From: Elysia marginata
Taxonomy: Eukaryota > Mollusca > Gastropoda > Plakobranchidae
Direction: 5' to 3'
DNA: 24,241 nucleotides
NCBI GenBank assembly: GCA_019649035.1
Contig: BMAT01013269.1
Location: 331,194-355,434 of the forward strand
Every line of letters begins with the position of its first letter. Position 1 is the stretch's first letter. Below the pieces are notes generated by a model, which made no database searches, was not told the DNA's origin, and saw nothing but the letters and a program-made list of their open reading frames with translations. Made by a program: the position numbers and the translations under genes. Shown piece after piece: positions 8,109 to 17,093 of the stretch.

Positions 8109-8329
8109 AAATTTCATTTCTTTAATACATGTATATGTACTGATAAACTAAAATTGTGTACTTTACGATAATATCCATAATGTTGGAATCGGTAAGCCTG
8201 ACTGAGCATTGTTATTTTTCAATACACGTACTTATCTAACTTTGTATTGACTGAATAAACGTGAATTGAATTAAATTGAAAATAAGCACCCTGCTCTTTG
8301 TTCCTTGCTGCTCGTCTCGAGTGTGGGAA
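7990..8329. other. Non-coding stretch with GA microsatellite
   Basis: It contains a GA run at 8063-8110. The segment ending near 8280 carries AATAAA and GAATT-type short repeats that resemble a LINE 3' tail, but no coding motif confirms this. No gene is seen. Confidence 0.5.
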
Positions 8330-8434
8330 ACTTTGCATACTATACATTCAAAATTTTATACACTATATTAATCCCTTTCGTGAAGTTTGGCTTCTTTCAT
8401 CAACGTAACTGTGTCGCCACAGGGCAGCGCCACT

Positions 8435-8670
8435 AATACCCCAGCAGACCAGTACATTTGAAGGCCACTTTTAACCCATATGCAGCGTATTGTAGGCGCA
8501 TATCACAAATTCAAGAATTGCTTGTAGCTGGGTACCTATTTTATAGGTGGGTGGATTGGGAAAAGTTATGGTAAACTGCTTTTTTCAAGGCAATTGCAAC
8601 GTGACATGGTTGGGAATCGAATCCGCGACCTCCAGATATCGAGTCTGACGTGCTAACCGCGCTGCCCCAA
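8435..8670 (-). mobile_element. tRNA-derived SINE
   Basis: On the minus strand the element begins with a tRNA-like head: GGGCAGCGCGGTTAGCACG serves as A-box region and GGATTCGATTCC (complement of 8613-8624) as B-box. The body then reads CAATTGCCTTGAAAAAAGC, CCAATCCACCCACCT and GGTACCCAGCT. The same body occurs at 15831-16140, which proves it is a dispersed family. The 3' limit is blurred and similarity may extend to about 8340. It would be transcribed by RNA polymerase III and mobilised by a LINE in trans. Confidence 0.8.
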
Positions 8671-8699
8671 TTCTGTTTTTGGACTTTTTAATTTGAACT

Positions 8700-9060
8700 A
8701 ATACCAACCATATTTATGAGCTTTATTCTCCATAGAATTACCAGCCAATTTACTTCGAGAAGTTGCGAAACAGTATCTATTAAAACAACAGGCCACTATT
8801 GAAATTTGTTGCAAAAATCAATAAAACAGGTCATTACCAAGATTTTTATTTTATGAGCTTGGAACAGCAGTTGATAGAAAAAACAGACCACTGTAGGTCT
8901 TGGTCATAGAAATCCTTACAAACAGCCATTACCAACCAATTTACTTTCTGAGCTAAAAGAAGAAGCTGTTGATAGAAACAACAGGCCGCTATAGAAAATT
9001 GTCGCAGAAATCAACCCAGACAAACCATTACATTTACTTATCAATTTGTTTTTCTGCACT
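8700..9060. repeat. Old, diverged units of a roughly 100-bp tandem array
   Basis: Phrases such as CATTACCAA, TTACTTTCTGAGCT and GATAGAAACAACAGGCC recur about every 100 bp, matching the younger array at 9540-10200. Divergence between units is high. It is non-coding. Confidence 0.6.
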
Positions 9061-9062
9061 TG

Positions 9063-9085
9063 ACAACAACAACAACAACAACAAT

Positions 9086-9156
<71 letters not shown>

Positions 9157-9168
9157 TAATAATAATAA
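9063..9168. repeat. AAC/AAT trinucleotide microsatellite
   Basis: A CAA/AAC run passes into an AAT run. It encodes only polyasparagine if translated. It abuts the possible dispersed repeat at 9169-9535. Confidence 0.95.
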
Positions 9169-9535
9169 ATATTTAATTTTATAGCAGCTTTTCTTTAAAT
9201 CAAGCTCAAGGCGCTATAAGTTAAAAAAGATACCTATATGAGAAAGAAATTGCATCAAATGTGATATTGATCACTAAGACTGCACATAAGAAAAATAATA
9301 TGGTAAAATTAAAGATCACCAAAACTAAAATTATACATACCACATGAAAAGTATAGGCCTGTATACTCGAAAAAATTCGATTTTTCAAATGGAAAAGACT
9401 AGTTTCTAAAAACATTCATAAAAATCACCGACACATTAAGAAATAATTGCTTAATTAAAACGATGCGTTCTTAAGTTTGCCTTAAATGATTACAGAGAAT
9501 CAACATTTTCTACATCTTCAGGTAAGGCATTCCAA
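9169..9535. mobile_element. Possible dispersed repeat interrupting the tandem array
   Basis: This block separates two parts of the roughly 100-bp array. It begins right after the AAT run with TTTTATAGCAGCTTTTCT and CAAGGCGCTATAAG, and ends with AGGTAAGGCATTCCAAATGATGG. Its layout resembles widespread invertebrate non-autonomous repeats that start at an AAT run next to a TATAGCGCTTT-like motif. No second copy is present here, so the call is tentative. Confidence 0.4.
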
Positions 9536-9539
9536 ATGA

Positions 9540-9887
9540 TGGCAGACTGAAAGGAAAACTTGCGAACCAGCACTAAGGAAGAAAACCAGCAGACCACTTT
9601 AGGTCTCCATTGAAGAAATCAATAGTCCATCACCACCCCGATTTAAACTTAAGGAACTTACGAAGAAGCAATCACTAGGATTAACAGGCCTCTATAGAAA
9701 TGTATTGTTGAGACCGACACAAACAGGTAATTACCTCACGAACTCGCTAAAGAGCAGCTAACAGAAAAAAAAACATGCCTCTATGGACCTGTGTTTTGGA
9801 GACCAACACAAATAGATTATTACCAAGCATTTTACTGTCTGGACTTGCTAAAGAACAGCCTATAGAAACAACGGCCAATACAGACCC
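9540..9887. repeat. Diverged roughly 100-bp tandem units
   Basis: Units contain GAGACCAACACAAATAG, TTACCAAGC, TTTACTGTCTGGACTTGC and AAGAACAGC. They differ from the young units by a stretch between GAGACC and AAGC that the 78-bp units lack. Confidence 0.7.
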
Positions 9888-10199
9888 GTGTTGTGGAGAC
9901 CAAGCGTTTTACTGTGTGAACCTGCTAAAGAACAGCTTATAGAAACAATGGGACACTATAGACCCGTGTTGTGGAGACCAAGCGTTTTACTGTCTGGACT
10001 TGCTAAAGAACAGCTTATAGAAACAATGGGACACTATAGACCCGTGATGTGGAGACAAAGCGTTTTACTGTGTGAGCTTGCTAAAGAACAGCCCATAGAA
10101 ACAACGGGCCACTATAGACCCGTGATGTGGAGACCAAGCATTTTACTGTGTGAACCTGCTAAAGAACAGCTTTTAGAAACAACGGGCCACTATAGGGAA
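9888..10199. repeat. Four tandem 78-bp minisatellite units
   Basis: Four highly similar units (9888, 9966, 10044, 10122) each run from the TGTGGAGAC phrase to CACTATAGACCCGTG. The period is a multiple of three, so an open frame with a 26-residue repeat appears. That frame has no ATG-led domain, and related units on either side are not open, so it is not treated as a gene. A further isolated unit lies at about 10480-10560. Confidence 0.9.
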
Positions 10200-10202
10200 T
10201 GA

Positions 10203-11545
10203 TATTTCAACAAGAGTAGCGGAACTTTCCTGGTGTCTCTCTACTGTCTTATGAATACAATCTTTAAAATTTATGCGACAGATTTATTTTGAAGATAAAC
10301 TTTTTATAGCTCGTTAGTTTTTTAAGTTCTAGATGTCAAATAGTTTATAAAGATAAGAAACTTACCAATATAAGACCCTGCAATCTAGGTCTGGAGTACA
10401 ATAACCACTATAGTAGTTTGGGGTGTTGTCTTCTAGAAAAGGGACGTTACTTTTGTTTTACCTCTAATCTCATTTCCTATAGACCCGTGTTGTGGGAACC
10501 AAGTATTTTACTGCCTGAACTTTTTAAAAAGCAGCTGATAAAGAAAAATGCCTCTACAGACTTTGCTACAGTCTTTTAAATTAGCCCCATGCCTTTTTTT
10601 TTACCAGATTATTGCGCAACTTTCACCTATTCTTTTGATCTAGCGACTACAAAGAAAATTTTTACCACAGATAAAATCAACCCTAGTGCAAATAAAAGGA
10701 AATTAAACAAAACATAACTGTGATCTAATTGTGTGGCAAAAAAATATTAATTTTACGACTTAGTGGAAAGGCAGGCCAGGACAACTTTTTTTTTTTAATT
10801 TGGTCTGCGATCTGTCGAGCCGTGCCAGTGATTCCGAGATAAAAATGAAGTTAAGTGCAAGAAAAGTATCGGAGATTCAATTTTGACGAAAAAAAAAAGA
10901 AAAAAATGAGACTACTAAGGTCAACTTGGCATAAGTGGGAATTTCCTTTGAATATATTTTTATGGTCCTCTAGAGACTGAAATTTGAAAAAAAAACTTCT
11001 TGCTATTTTTAGGCCTATAACTATAGTAAGGTATCTTATCTTAAAGCAAATGGTGGGTTTTTGTGAAAGTTTTATCGTCTATCTGGCCTCTAGTTCAAAT
11101 TTATTTGACCGATTTGTACCTGGTTGACTGTGGTTTCACCACAAAATATAATTCTTAAGCGTCAGGTTAGAGCAATAGGTATTAGCAGTCAGATATATTG
11201 AATTGTAAAGAAACAAATATTTTTAAATAAATAAAGATAGATGGACAAACAATGGGAAAAGAGAGTAAGGTAGAGATAAACTGAATTTAATAATTAATAT
11301 CTTGAAACAGGTTTACTAAGACTTTAAAAAATCTTACTCTATAAACGTTCAAAATAAAACACTTAACAATATTATTAACGAGCCTAAAATAACGAGGAGA
11401 AGAACTGAATAGCAAGAGGTCCGTACATGTACAGATATTTATCTAGCAAAAACATTCGATTTACAACCCGCAAGCTCTTCGTTATAAGGATATCATGTCA
11501 GAATTTTTTTTAGAAATCATACTCAGTCGCCAATTTCGTTATAAT
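10203..11545. other. AT-rich intergenic region
   Basis: Apart from one degenerate array unit (about 10480-10560), I see no coding motif, no inverted or tandem structure and no RNA-gene promoter. Confidence 0.5.
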
Positions 11546-11546
11546 A

Positions 11547-11670
11547 GGTCGCGCTCGGAGCAAATTTGTTTCGCCCCCAAATGTCTTTAAAGCCGACCAC
11601 AGACGTCCCCATGCGTCGCGCTCAGAGCAACTCCAAAATGTCTTTCAAGCTGGCCACAGACGTCAATATG
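11547..11670. repeat. Two tandem units next to truncated mariner
   Basis: Two imperfect units of about 57-67 bp share GCGTCGCGCTC-AGAGCAA, AAATGTCTTT and CACAGACGTC. They begin where the mariner open frame loses similarity to transposase. Confidence 0.7.
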
Positions 11671-12316
11671 CGTCATATCCTCATCTCCATTGTCTTGTTG
11701 GCATCGCAGCAGAAGGCGTTGTGAAATTTCAAACCTTTGAAGCTTGTATCTTCTGTTAACATTTTTGGAACCCATCTTGCAGACACCCTCTGATATCCCA
11801 AAGTGTCATGGACTATTTCATGAGCCGTACGCTTTGGAATCTTGAGTTTCAAAACAATCTTGCGTATCTTCATCCTCCTGTCACACTTGGTGAGCTCATC
11901 AACACGAGTTGTGTTCTCCTCATTGGTCGATGTTTTTCGGGCGACCAGACTTTGGCTCATCATCTAGACTTGTTCAGCCCTCTCCAAACCAAGTACACCA
12001 TTGTTACACTCGAGATCTTGACACAGCACCCTAATAATTATTTTTCTGCTACTTTTTGTAAATTTCAGACGGTCTAATACCTTTAGGAAACAAAAGACGC
12101 ACAACAGCTCTGACCTCCAGCTTTGACCAGTCTTTGATGGGGGTAGCCATCTTGGAATCAGTATTGTTCAATAGTGCATTTATCAATGGTATTGAAACTT
12201 TGCACCGTGAAATATAATATAATTATTGCACTAGTGTTTTCCGTTCACAGAATTAAAAAATATAGATCGATTCAAAATTTATGCCTTTTTTCCTGTTTCT
12301 TTTCGGACGTCCCTCG
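11587..12316 (-). mobile_element. Decayed mariner transposon, N-terminal half
   Basis: On the minus strand a 5' terminal repeat CGAGGGACGTCCGAAAAG ends at 12316 next to a TA dinucleotide (12317-12318). The transposase starts at ATG 12150 and reads KLEVRAVVRLLFPKGI, SLDDEPKSGRPK, NEENTTRVDEL, VSARWVPKMLTED and ISQRLLLRCQQ. These are the paired helix-turn-helix domains and linker of mariner transposases. Several frameshifts and stops occur. Similarity stops just before the first catalytic aspartate block, so the DDD domain and the 3' terminal repeat are missing. Confidence 0.8.
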
Positions 12317-12514
12317 TATAAGTATTATAACTATCTGAAAGGCAGCTAAGCAATTATTTTCAAGGGAGAAGTTGCATACCTTGCACACACTTTTGCCGAA
12401 TCGATGAACATTTTTGCAAAATATTGACTATTTCGTTTTCAAAAGGGTCCGGTGCATTGCTCTACAACTCAAGGCATATTATAAACCATATTTGTGCTCG
12501 ATTACTACACTCAT
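12317..12514. other. Short intergenic segment before duplication unit A
   Basis: No recognised feature. The left edge of the duplicated unit is placed at the first 47-bp minisatellite phrases near 12515. Confidence 0.4.
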
Positions 12515-12660
12515 TCGACAAGGTATGTTACGAAAAAGCTATGCCTATGCCCATCGGACAAGCTATCCTAGATTAGAGCTATGCTAATCTACCACACTCT
12601 TCGAACAAGCTATCTTAGACTAGAGCTACTCTAATCTATCAAACTCCTAGAACAGGCTTT
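12515..12660. repeat. 47-bp minisatellite, short array (unit A)
   Basis: About three to four degenerate copies of the unit containing CTCTTCGAACAAGCTATC. The same unit makes the large array at 19035-20160. Both arrays sit immediately before an identical downstream sequence beginning AAAAAGTTT, so they are the same locus in two duplicated units. Confidence 0.85.
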
Positions 12661-13046
12661 AAAAAGTTTTAGCTTTTTTTTTCTTTACGTTCGGGAGCAG
12701 AGCGGATGTTGCGAAACATCCTGGACCTTTCCAAAAAAGTTTTACTTATGAAATACCTTTATCTTTAGGCTCTAATTCTCTTTTATCACTTTCCGCATGA
12801 AAATTTTTTTTCACATGTCTTCTTATCTCTTTAATCTAGTTTTCTAGGTTAGCTTGTTTTCAATGTCACCATCTCACACAGCACTTCATAATTTCAAATT
12901 TTGTTTTATTTAAAACATTTGTAAACGACTGAGAAATCAATAGCAAAATTGCATTTATAAATTCTAACAATTTTCAAAGGTGAGTGCGTAGATATATACA
13001 TAAGAATACAAACTAAAAAAGATAAACCGTAACACCTTTGAGAATG

Positions 13047-13424
13047 TCAATCAGTTTTAGAGGAAGACACGTCGGCGGCATTTGACATTATCGATAGAAA
13101 AGCTTTCCTCGACATTCTCAAAAACATCCACGCCGAAGCGGAGTTGAGAATTTTACGCGTCTTAGTAAGAATCGCTACTACCGATGCTAAGATAGATGGG
13201 ACTAGTAAAAAACAAAACCGTTCACAGGCAATGTAGTCACACCTCAAAGGGACAGCCCAAGCCCTGTGGTGTTCTTTGTATAAATAGACCATGCCTTGAA
13301 AGAAAGTAAGACCTACATAGACGAAACCAAAAATGGAACTAAAAAAATACTCCCGGGGAAAATTTCATACGCTGATGACGTAGGCTTTATTACATTATAT
13401 AATAATAGAAAAATACACAAACTT
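13047..13424 (+). pseudogene. LINE reverse transcriptase fragment (unit A)
   Basis: Plus-strand frames read EDTSAAFDIIDRKAFLDIL (palm motif A region), LRILRVLVRIATTDAKIDG and ISYADDVGFI (the YADD active-site box). Stops and frame changes break it up. The 3' part seen in unit B (20985-21690) is absent, so a deletion here follows directly after the YADD box. The family looks like a LINE without RNase H; the clade is not resolved. Confidence 0.75.
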
Positions 13425-13726
13425 CGCTTTTGTTTTTCAGATTAGCTGACATGAGTGTTCAGACAGCAGCTATCGAAAGTTCTAAAAAATTTGAAAACCT
13501 TTGAATGACAAATGTTGCTAAATGTAACCGTTTTTAACAGACTTAAGAGGTTATTGCACTGTCTTTGCCAATTTGCTTGGTCAACAATTTTATATGTGTT
13601 GCTTATTACCAAATACCGCATAAAAAAACTCTTATCGCCACATTAGTTAGAGTGATCCTATTTTAGTAAAGAAAAAAACCTGCCGACGCTATAGATAACA
13701 AATAAAAAAAAACCTGCCTCGAAATG
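13425..13726 (+). other. Upstream region of ependymin-related gene A
   Basis: Closely matches 21710-22013 in unit B. It begins with CTTTTGTTTTTCAG followed by a segment that is repeated, diverged, inside intron 1 of both genes (14354-14410, 22618-22680). It likely holds the proximal regulatory DNA, but I cannot name specific factor sites. Confidence 0.5.
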
Positions 13727-13735
13727 TATAAAAAG
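13727..13735 (+). promoter_or_regulatory. TATA box of ependymin-related gene A
   Basis: TATAAAAAG lies 89 bases before the start codon. An initiation site about 30 bases on, near GCATCAAAC (13755-13763), is reasonable. The box and its surroundings are conserved in unit B. Confidence 0.75.
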
Positions 13736-13815
13736 CCACAAATCATTTGTCCAGGCATCAAACTGCACTCAGGAGATTTTCTGATCCGTGTTCTACAAAG
13801 CCACCAGCTGCCACC

Positions 13816-14455
13816 ATGATGTTCCTCGCCGCGGTATTAGTTATCGTGTCTGTAATGAGCACCTCCGCCCAACAGTCTGCATTATGCAAGCCTCCATCTT
13901 TCACGGCACGCAACTTGGGCGTTAGTACCTCAGGCTTCCAACTTGCCGGCGCTGTAGACCTCTATAACGACGCCGACGGTCAGCTTTCCCTCAGCGAAGA
14001 CAGGATGGGTGGTAAATGGTCAATGTATGACGGAAATGACCTCAAGTTGTACATATACGACCCCACGGACGGATGTACAGTTTGGGATATGACCTCGGCT
14101 TGGGTATGTTCAAAATCATCTCTTAATAATTTTAACGAATTGCTCATTATATAGTTTAAAAGTCCTTTACTTTTACTCTTAGGCTAAAAAAATTTAATCT
14201 TCTTTCAACTGTCGACGTTTTTTACACAACAATTGGTGAGCCCTGAAATTTAATACATACATCCAGAAAAGTATGTTACTTGGAAATTGAGCTTTGTTTA
14301 ACACTGTAAATGCAGACGGCAGCTTACTAAAACATTGGGTTTGGTGTACACTTTTGTTTTTCAGCTGATCTGACAGCGGTAAGATAGTAATCAAAAGTTC
14401 TTATATCCAGAAAATTGAAAGACCTGGATGTTGAGCTTTGTTTTACATTGTATCT

Positions 14456-14498
<43 letters not shown>

Positions 14499-15474
14499 CA
14501 GGTGGTAGCTTTTTAAATCAATGGGATCTATCCGTATCATGGCCAACCACCAATAAAACCTTATCCCCTATTCTAAAAAAGTATCTACTCAGGCAAGTCT
14601 GTTACAAGTGGGATTAACGACCACCAACTTCAATTCTCTATGAAAAGCTACAACGGCAAAAAAATCAAAATGAAATAATTAGATAAAGACAGAAATTGCC
14701 TTTTTTTTAAACAACTTGCATATAAAAACCAGTTCAGCCACATTTTCAAAAAGTCAAATTGAAAAGATTGACAGTCTCTGGCTGTATTTTAATCTCATCA
14801 AACAGATATATTGCTGGTAAAATATTATAAAAACTTGTTTCAAGATCTCGCATCTGTGGGCGTTGCATGAACTTGACATGGTGTTTCAAAATTCTAGCAC
14901 CTACTGACGTAAATTCTTATCTAAAATGTTCATGACATTGAACCTTGACCCCCAGGATGCCTTGAACGACGAGATTTCAAAGAACGGCCAGTTGTTAGCC
15001 AGCTATGCACTGTCCAACAACGCCGGAAGTTATGACGCTTATTACTACACCAACGGCAACATCACAATGAGGGGGTTGTATGATAGTAACTGCCTGGCTG
15101 TTGTCTCAACTGTGAACATCGACGGAGTTCCAGCATCAATGTCCATACTCACCAATGTTGTGATCGGTATAACAATTCGTCCTTTTGTCCTGCTCTCTTA
15201 GTGTCATTCAAAACCAGCGCGAACAATACACACGGGCCAAACCATCGAGTGTAAACAAAAACTTAATACTGAGCTAATGTATTCGTATGTTACAGTGAGT
15301 AAGAACAATTGCTAACAAAACAAAACTTAATTTGTTATGGGCCAGCACTTGTCAGGCCAATGTCAAAAATAGGAGAAAGAGGCCCTTTGTTTACATAAGA
15401 CAGTTTTGCCTTTTTCTATAGGTCGCGCCGTTCTAAACCCACACAGTAAACTGAAGTTAGGTTATTTATGTTAA
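13816..15474 (+). CDS. Ependymin-related secreted protein, gene A (three exons)
   Basis: Predicted exons are 13816-14103, 14956-15166 and 15422-15474, encoding 183 residues. The start has a full Kozak match (GCCACCATGA). A hydrophobic signal peptide covers residues 1-18, with likely cleavage before QQ. Family marks are CKPPSF after the signal (C24), YIYDPTDGC (C87), YDSNCLAVVS (C142) and VVIG, with a final C183. The order of four cysteines and the NCLAVVSTV...VVIG block match ependymins, extracellular glycoproteins whose vertebrate relative EPDR1 binds lipids. One N-glycosylation sequon is seen at N131. Introns have GTATGT/CCCCCAG and GTATAA/CTATAG ends in phases 0 and 1. Function in this animal is unknown. 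The family call is based on motif layout, not alignment software. Confidence 0.82.
14104..14955 (+). other. Intron 1 of ependymin-related gene A
   Basis: It contains an internal duplication: two segments with TTGAGCTTTGTTT and GCAG-TGGTAGCTT phrases (about 14261-14332 and 14404-14520), also present in part in gene B. A TA run (14461-14496) is unique to A. No coding exon with compatible phase is visible inside. Confidence 0.65.
14461..14496. repeat. TA dinucleotide microsatellite in intron 1
   Basis: Eighteen TA units. The equivalent place in unit B is only a few ATATCAT-like bases, so expansion followed the duplication or contraction occurred in B. Confidence 0.95.
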
Positions 15475-15830
15475 CAAGAAAAACTCCGGCACCTGGAAAG
15501 TAGGCCTAAGGAAACGGTGTATGCAAGTGTGTCATTGAGCTCAACCTCTGTACAGCTTTTTAACATTTCAAATGGTAGTTTGTTACAACTAGAAAGAAAC
15601 TAAGAGTGTTAAAATTCGCCGCATTCTATCGCTTGCAACAACAGAGGCTAATGGTGGCCATAAATATTCCCATAATTCCAACAGAATCTTAAGACACTAT
15701 TTGGAAAGGTTTTTTTTTTTACAACTTTTAAGCTTTTTTAGATTTTTCCAAGTTGATGGTGAAGTAAATACCACAAATTCAACGTAGCACAGTTTTCAAA
15801 TTTTCACAGAGGTAAACCTGCATTATAATT
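15475..15830 (+). other. 3' UTR and flank of gene A
   Basis: Colinear with 23678-24015 in unit B and non-coding. No AATAAA occurs before the SINE tail at 15831. Confidence 0.55.
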
Positions 15831-16140
15831 ATAAATAAATAAATAATAAATATGTTTAGAGTCCTACACCGCCGAAGGCAGTCTCATGACTTTACATATT
15901 TACCCCAGCAGGCCTATACACACAAGAGCCAATTCAACTCATATTTCAGAGCATTACAGTACGGCAGCCTGTTAGGCGCTCAGATACTAACATTCCACAA
16001 ATTTCAAGCACTGCCTTTAGCCAGGTACCCGTTTTACAGGTGGGTGGACTGGGGAAAGTTAGGGTAAATCGCTTTCCCAAGGCAATTGCAACATGACACG
16101 GTCGGGAATCGAACCCACGACCTCCAGATCGCAAGATTTT
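15831..16140 (-). mobile_element. SINE inserted in 3' flank of unit A
   Basis: On the minus strand a 5'-truncated tRNA head retains a perfect B-box GGTTCGATTCC (complement of 16105-16115). The body matches the SINE at 8435-8670 (CAATTGCCTTGGGAAAGC, CCAGTCCACCCACCT, GGTACCTGGCT). It ends in an ATTT-type tail (15831-15850). Unit B reads straight across this point (about 24015-24025), so insertion took place after duplication or was lost cleanly from B; the former is far more likely. Confidence 0.85.
15834..15850 (+). terminator. AATAAA polyadenylation signals in SINE tail
   Basis: On the plus strand the SINE tail reads as overlapping AATAAA hexamers (15834, 15838, 15845), about 360 bases after the stop of gene A. 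The matching place in unit B carries a native AATAAA at 24021, while the native site in A now reads AAGAAAAG. The tail may supply the poly(A) signal for gene A. Confidence 0.4.
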
Positions 16141-16365
16141 AATGAAAGAAAAGCTCACAGTAGCCTAAGGCTCGTTCAGACAAGGATGCAAAGATCGCAA
16201 TATCTGACACAGACCAGAAACTCTATGCTTTTCCATAGTTTGTATGCAATGCTATATTAGGCGTCGGAGAACCGAAATGAAGCAAAGAAAGTAATAATAA
16301 CAAAGGCTAATGGTTGTTTATGCCAAATCAACCACCGCAGATAATACTAGCCATCTAAGAAACCC

Positions 16366-16878
16366 TGATAATATAAAGATAATATTTAAATTCATCCGAA
16401 TAAACGCAAAGTCTTTAAATCTCTTCTTTTCACTGACATTGCCAAGCCGAAGGAGCGAAGGATCTCCAATGAACCAAAGATGACAATAAAAAATTGATTG
16501 AACTCTATGGGATTAATTTATTCTTGTCCACAGACAACCCAGATCTGAGCCAGATTAGCGCCAGACAGCAAGAAGCCGCATTCATCTGCAATTAGACGAA
16601 ATGACCCGATGCTGACCTATATTTTGAAATAGATATGTCGCATGTGTCACATGATCGTGCTTGAAATATAGTTTGACTTGTTGAAATAAAATTTGCCTCC
16701 ATTTTCCAATCAATATTTCATCTTTGTGCATGGATAAGAGTGTTTCAGCGGTGTGTTCTTGGTGATTAATTGTACGTTCTATTATATGCGACCAATTTCA
16801 ATGACAGATCATATATTAAAAGCGGGAGTAATGATTTGCCTACCGTAGCAGGTTTTGAAAATAGCTATACCTTACCCT
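16366..16878. other. Intergenic stretch between unit A and LINE fragment
   Basis: No open frame with recognised motifs and no repeat shared with other parts of the window. A nine-base cytosine run closes it at 16879-16887. Confidence 0.5.
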
Positions 16879-16889
16879 CCCCCCCCCTT

Positions 16890-17093
16890 GCGTGTTGAAA
16901 AATAGAGTAGCGCATGATTCTAGGGAAGTACACCAAAATCTGGTCATATTGAGGCTAAATTATGGAAAACATCTGGAAATCATCTCAGGAAATCCACATA
17001 ACGCGCATACAATAAAACTTTTTGACGAATGGACAAAACCCAATAATCTCTCTGACTCTTGGAGAGAGAAGTATGCTCAAGAAAAGCAATTTC
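16890..17093 (+). pseudogene. L1/Tx1-like LINE endonuclease, 5' part before mariner
   Basis: The open frame reads HQNLVI, SGNPHNAHTIKLFDEWTK and NNLSDSWREKYAQEKQF. This matches the middle of LINE endonucleases of the L1/Tx1 group (GDFN box region, then SGGN...H...ID, then L-D-WRE). The GDFN box itself is degraded (RLNYGK). The frame stops being LINE-like exactly where the mariner terminal repeat begins and resumes after it at 18318. Confidence 0.65.

Larger units (their letters stand above)
12515..16365 (+). repeat. Segmental duplication unit A
   Basis: Colinear with unit B (19035 to window end): minisatellite, GTTCGGGAGCAGAGCGG block (12691 in A, 20245 in B), reverse transcriptase fragment, promoter, three exons, both introns and 3' flank. 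Differences include about 0.7 kb missing from A near 13424, a TA run in intron 1 of A, and a SINE in the 3' flank of A. The right edge is gradual, near 16365. Confidence 0.9.

Noticed and set aside
8969..9184. Open frame encoding a long asparagine run
   Set aside because: It is a translation of the AAC/AAT microsatellite.
9888..10202. 104-codon frame with four 26-residue repeats
   Set aside because: It arises because the 78-bp minisatellite period is a multiple of three; neighbouring older units are not open and no start or domain is seen.
13747..13815. Upstream extension of the gene A open frame to a TTG codon
   Set aside because: The Kozak-context ATG at 13816 precedes a typical signal peptide; the upstream part lies in the 5' UTR just after the predicted transcription start.
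14856..14955. Extra coding exon from an earlier acceptor (CTAG near 14899) into exon 2
   Set aside because: The distance to exon 2 (58 bases in both genes) does not keep the phase-0 frame from exon 1, and gene A has stops in the relevant frames.
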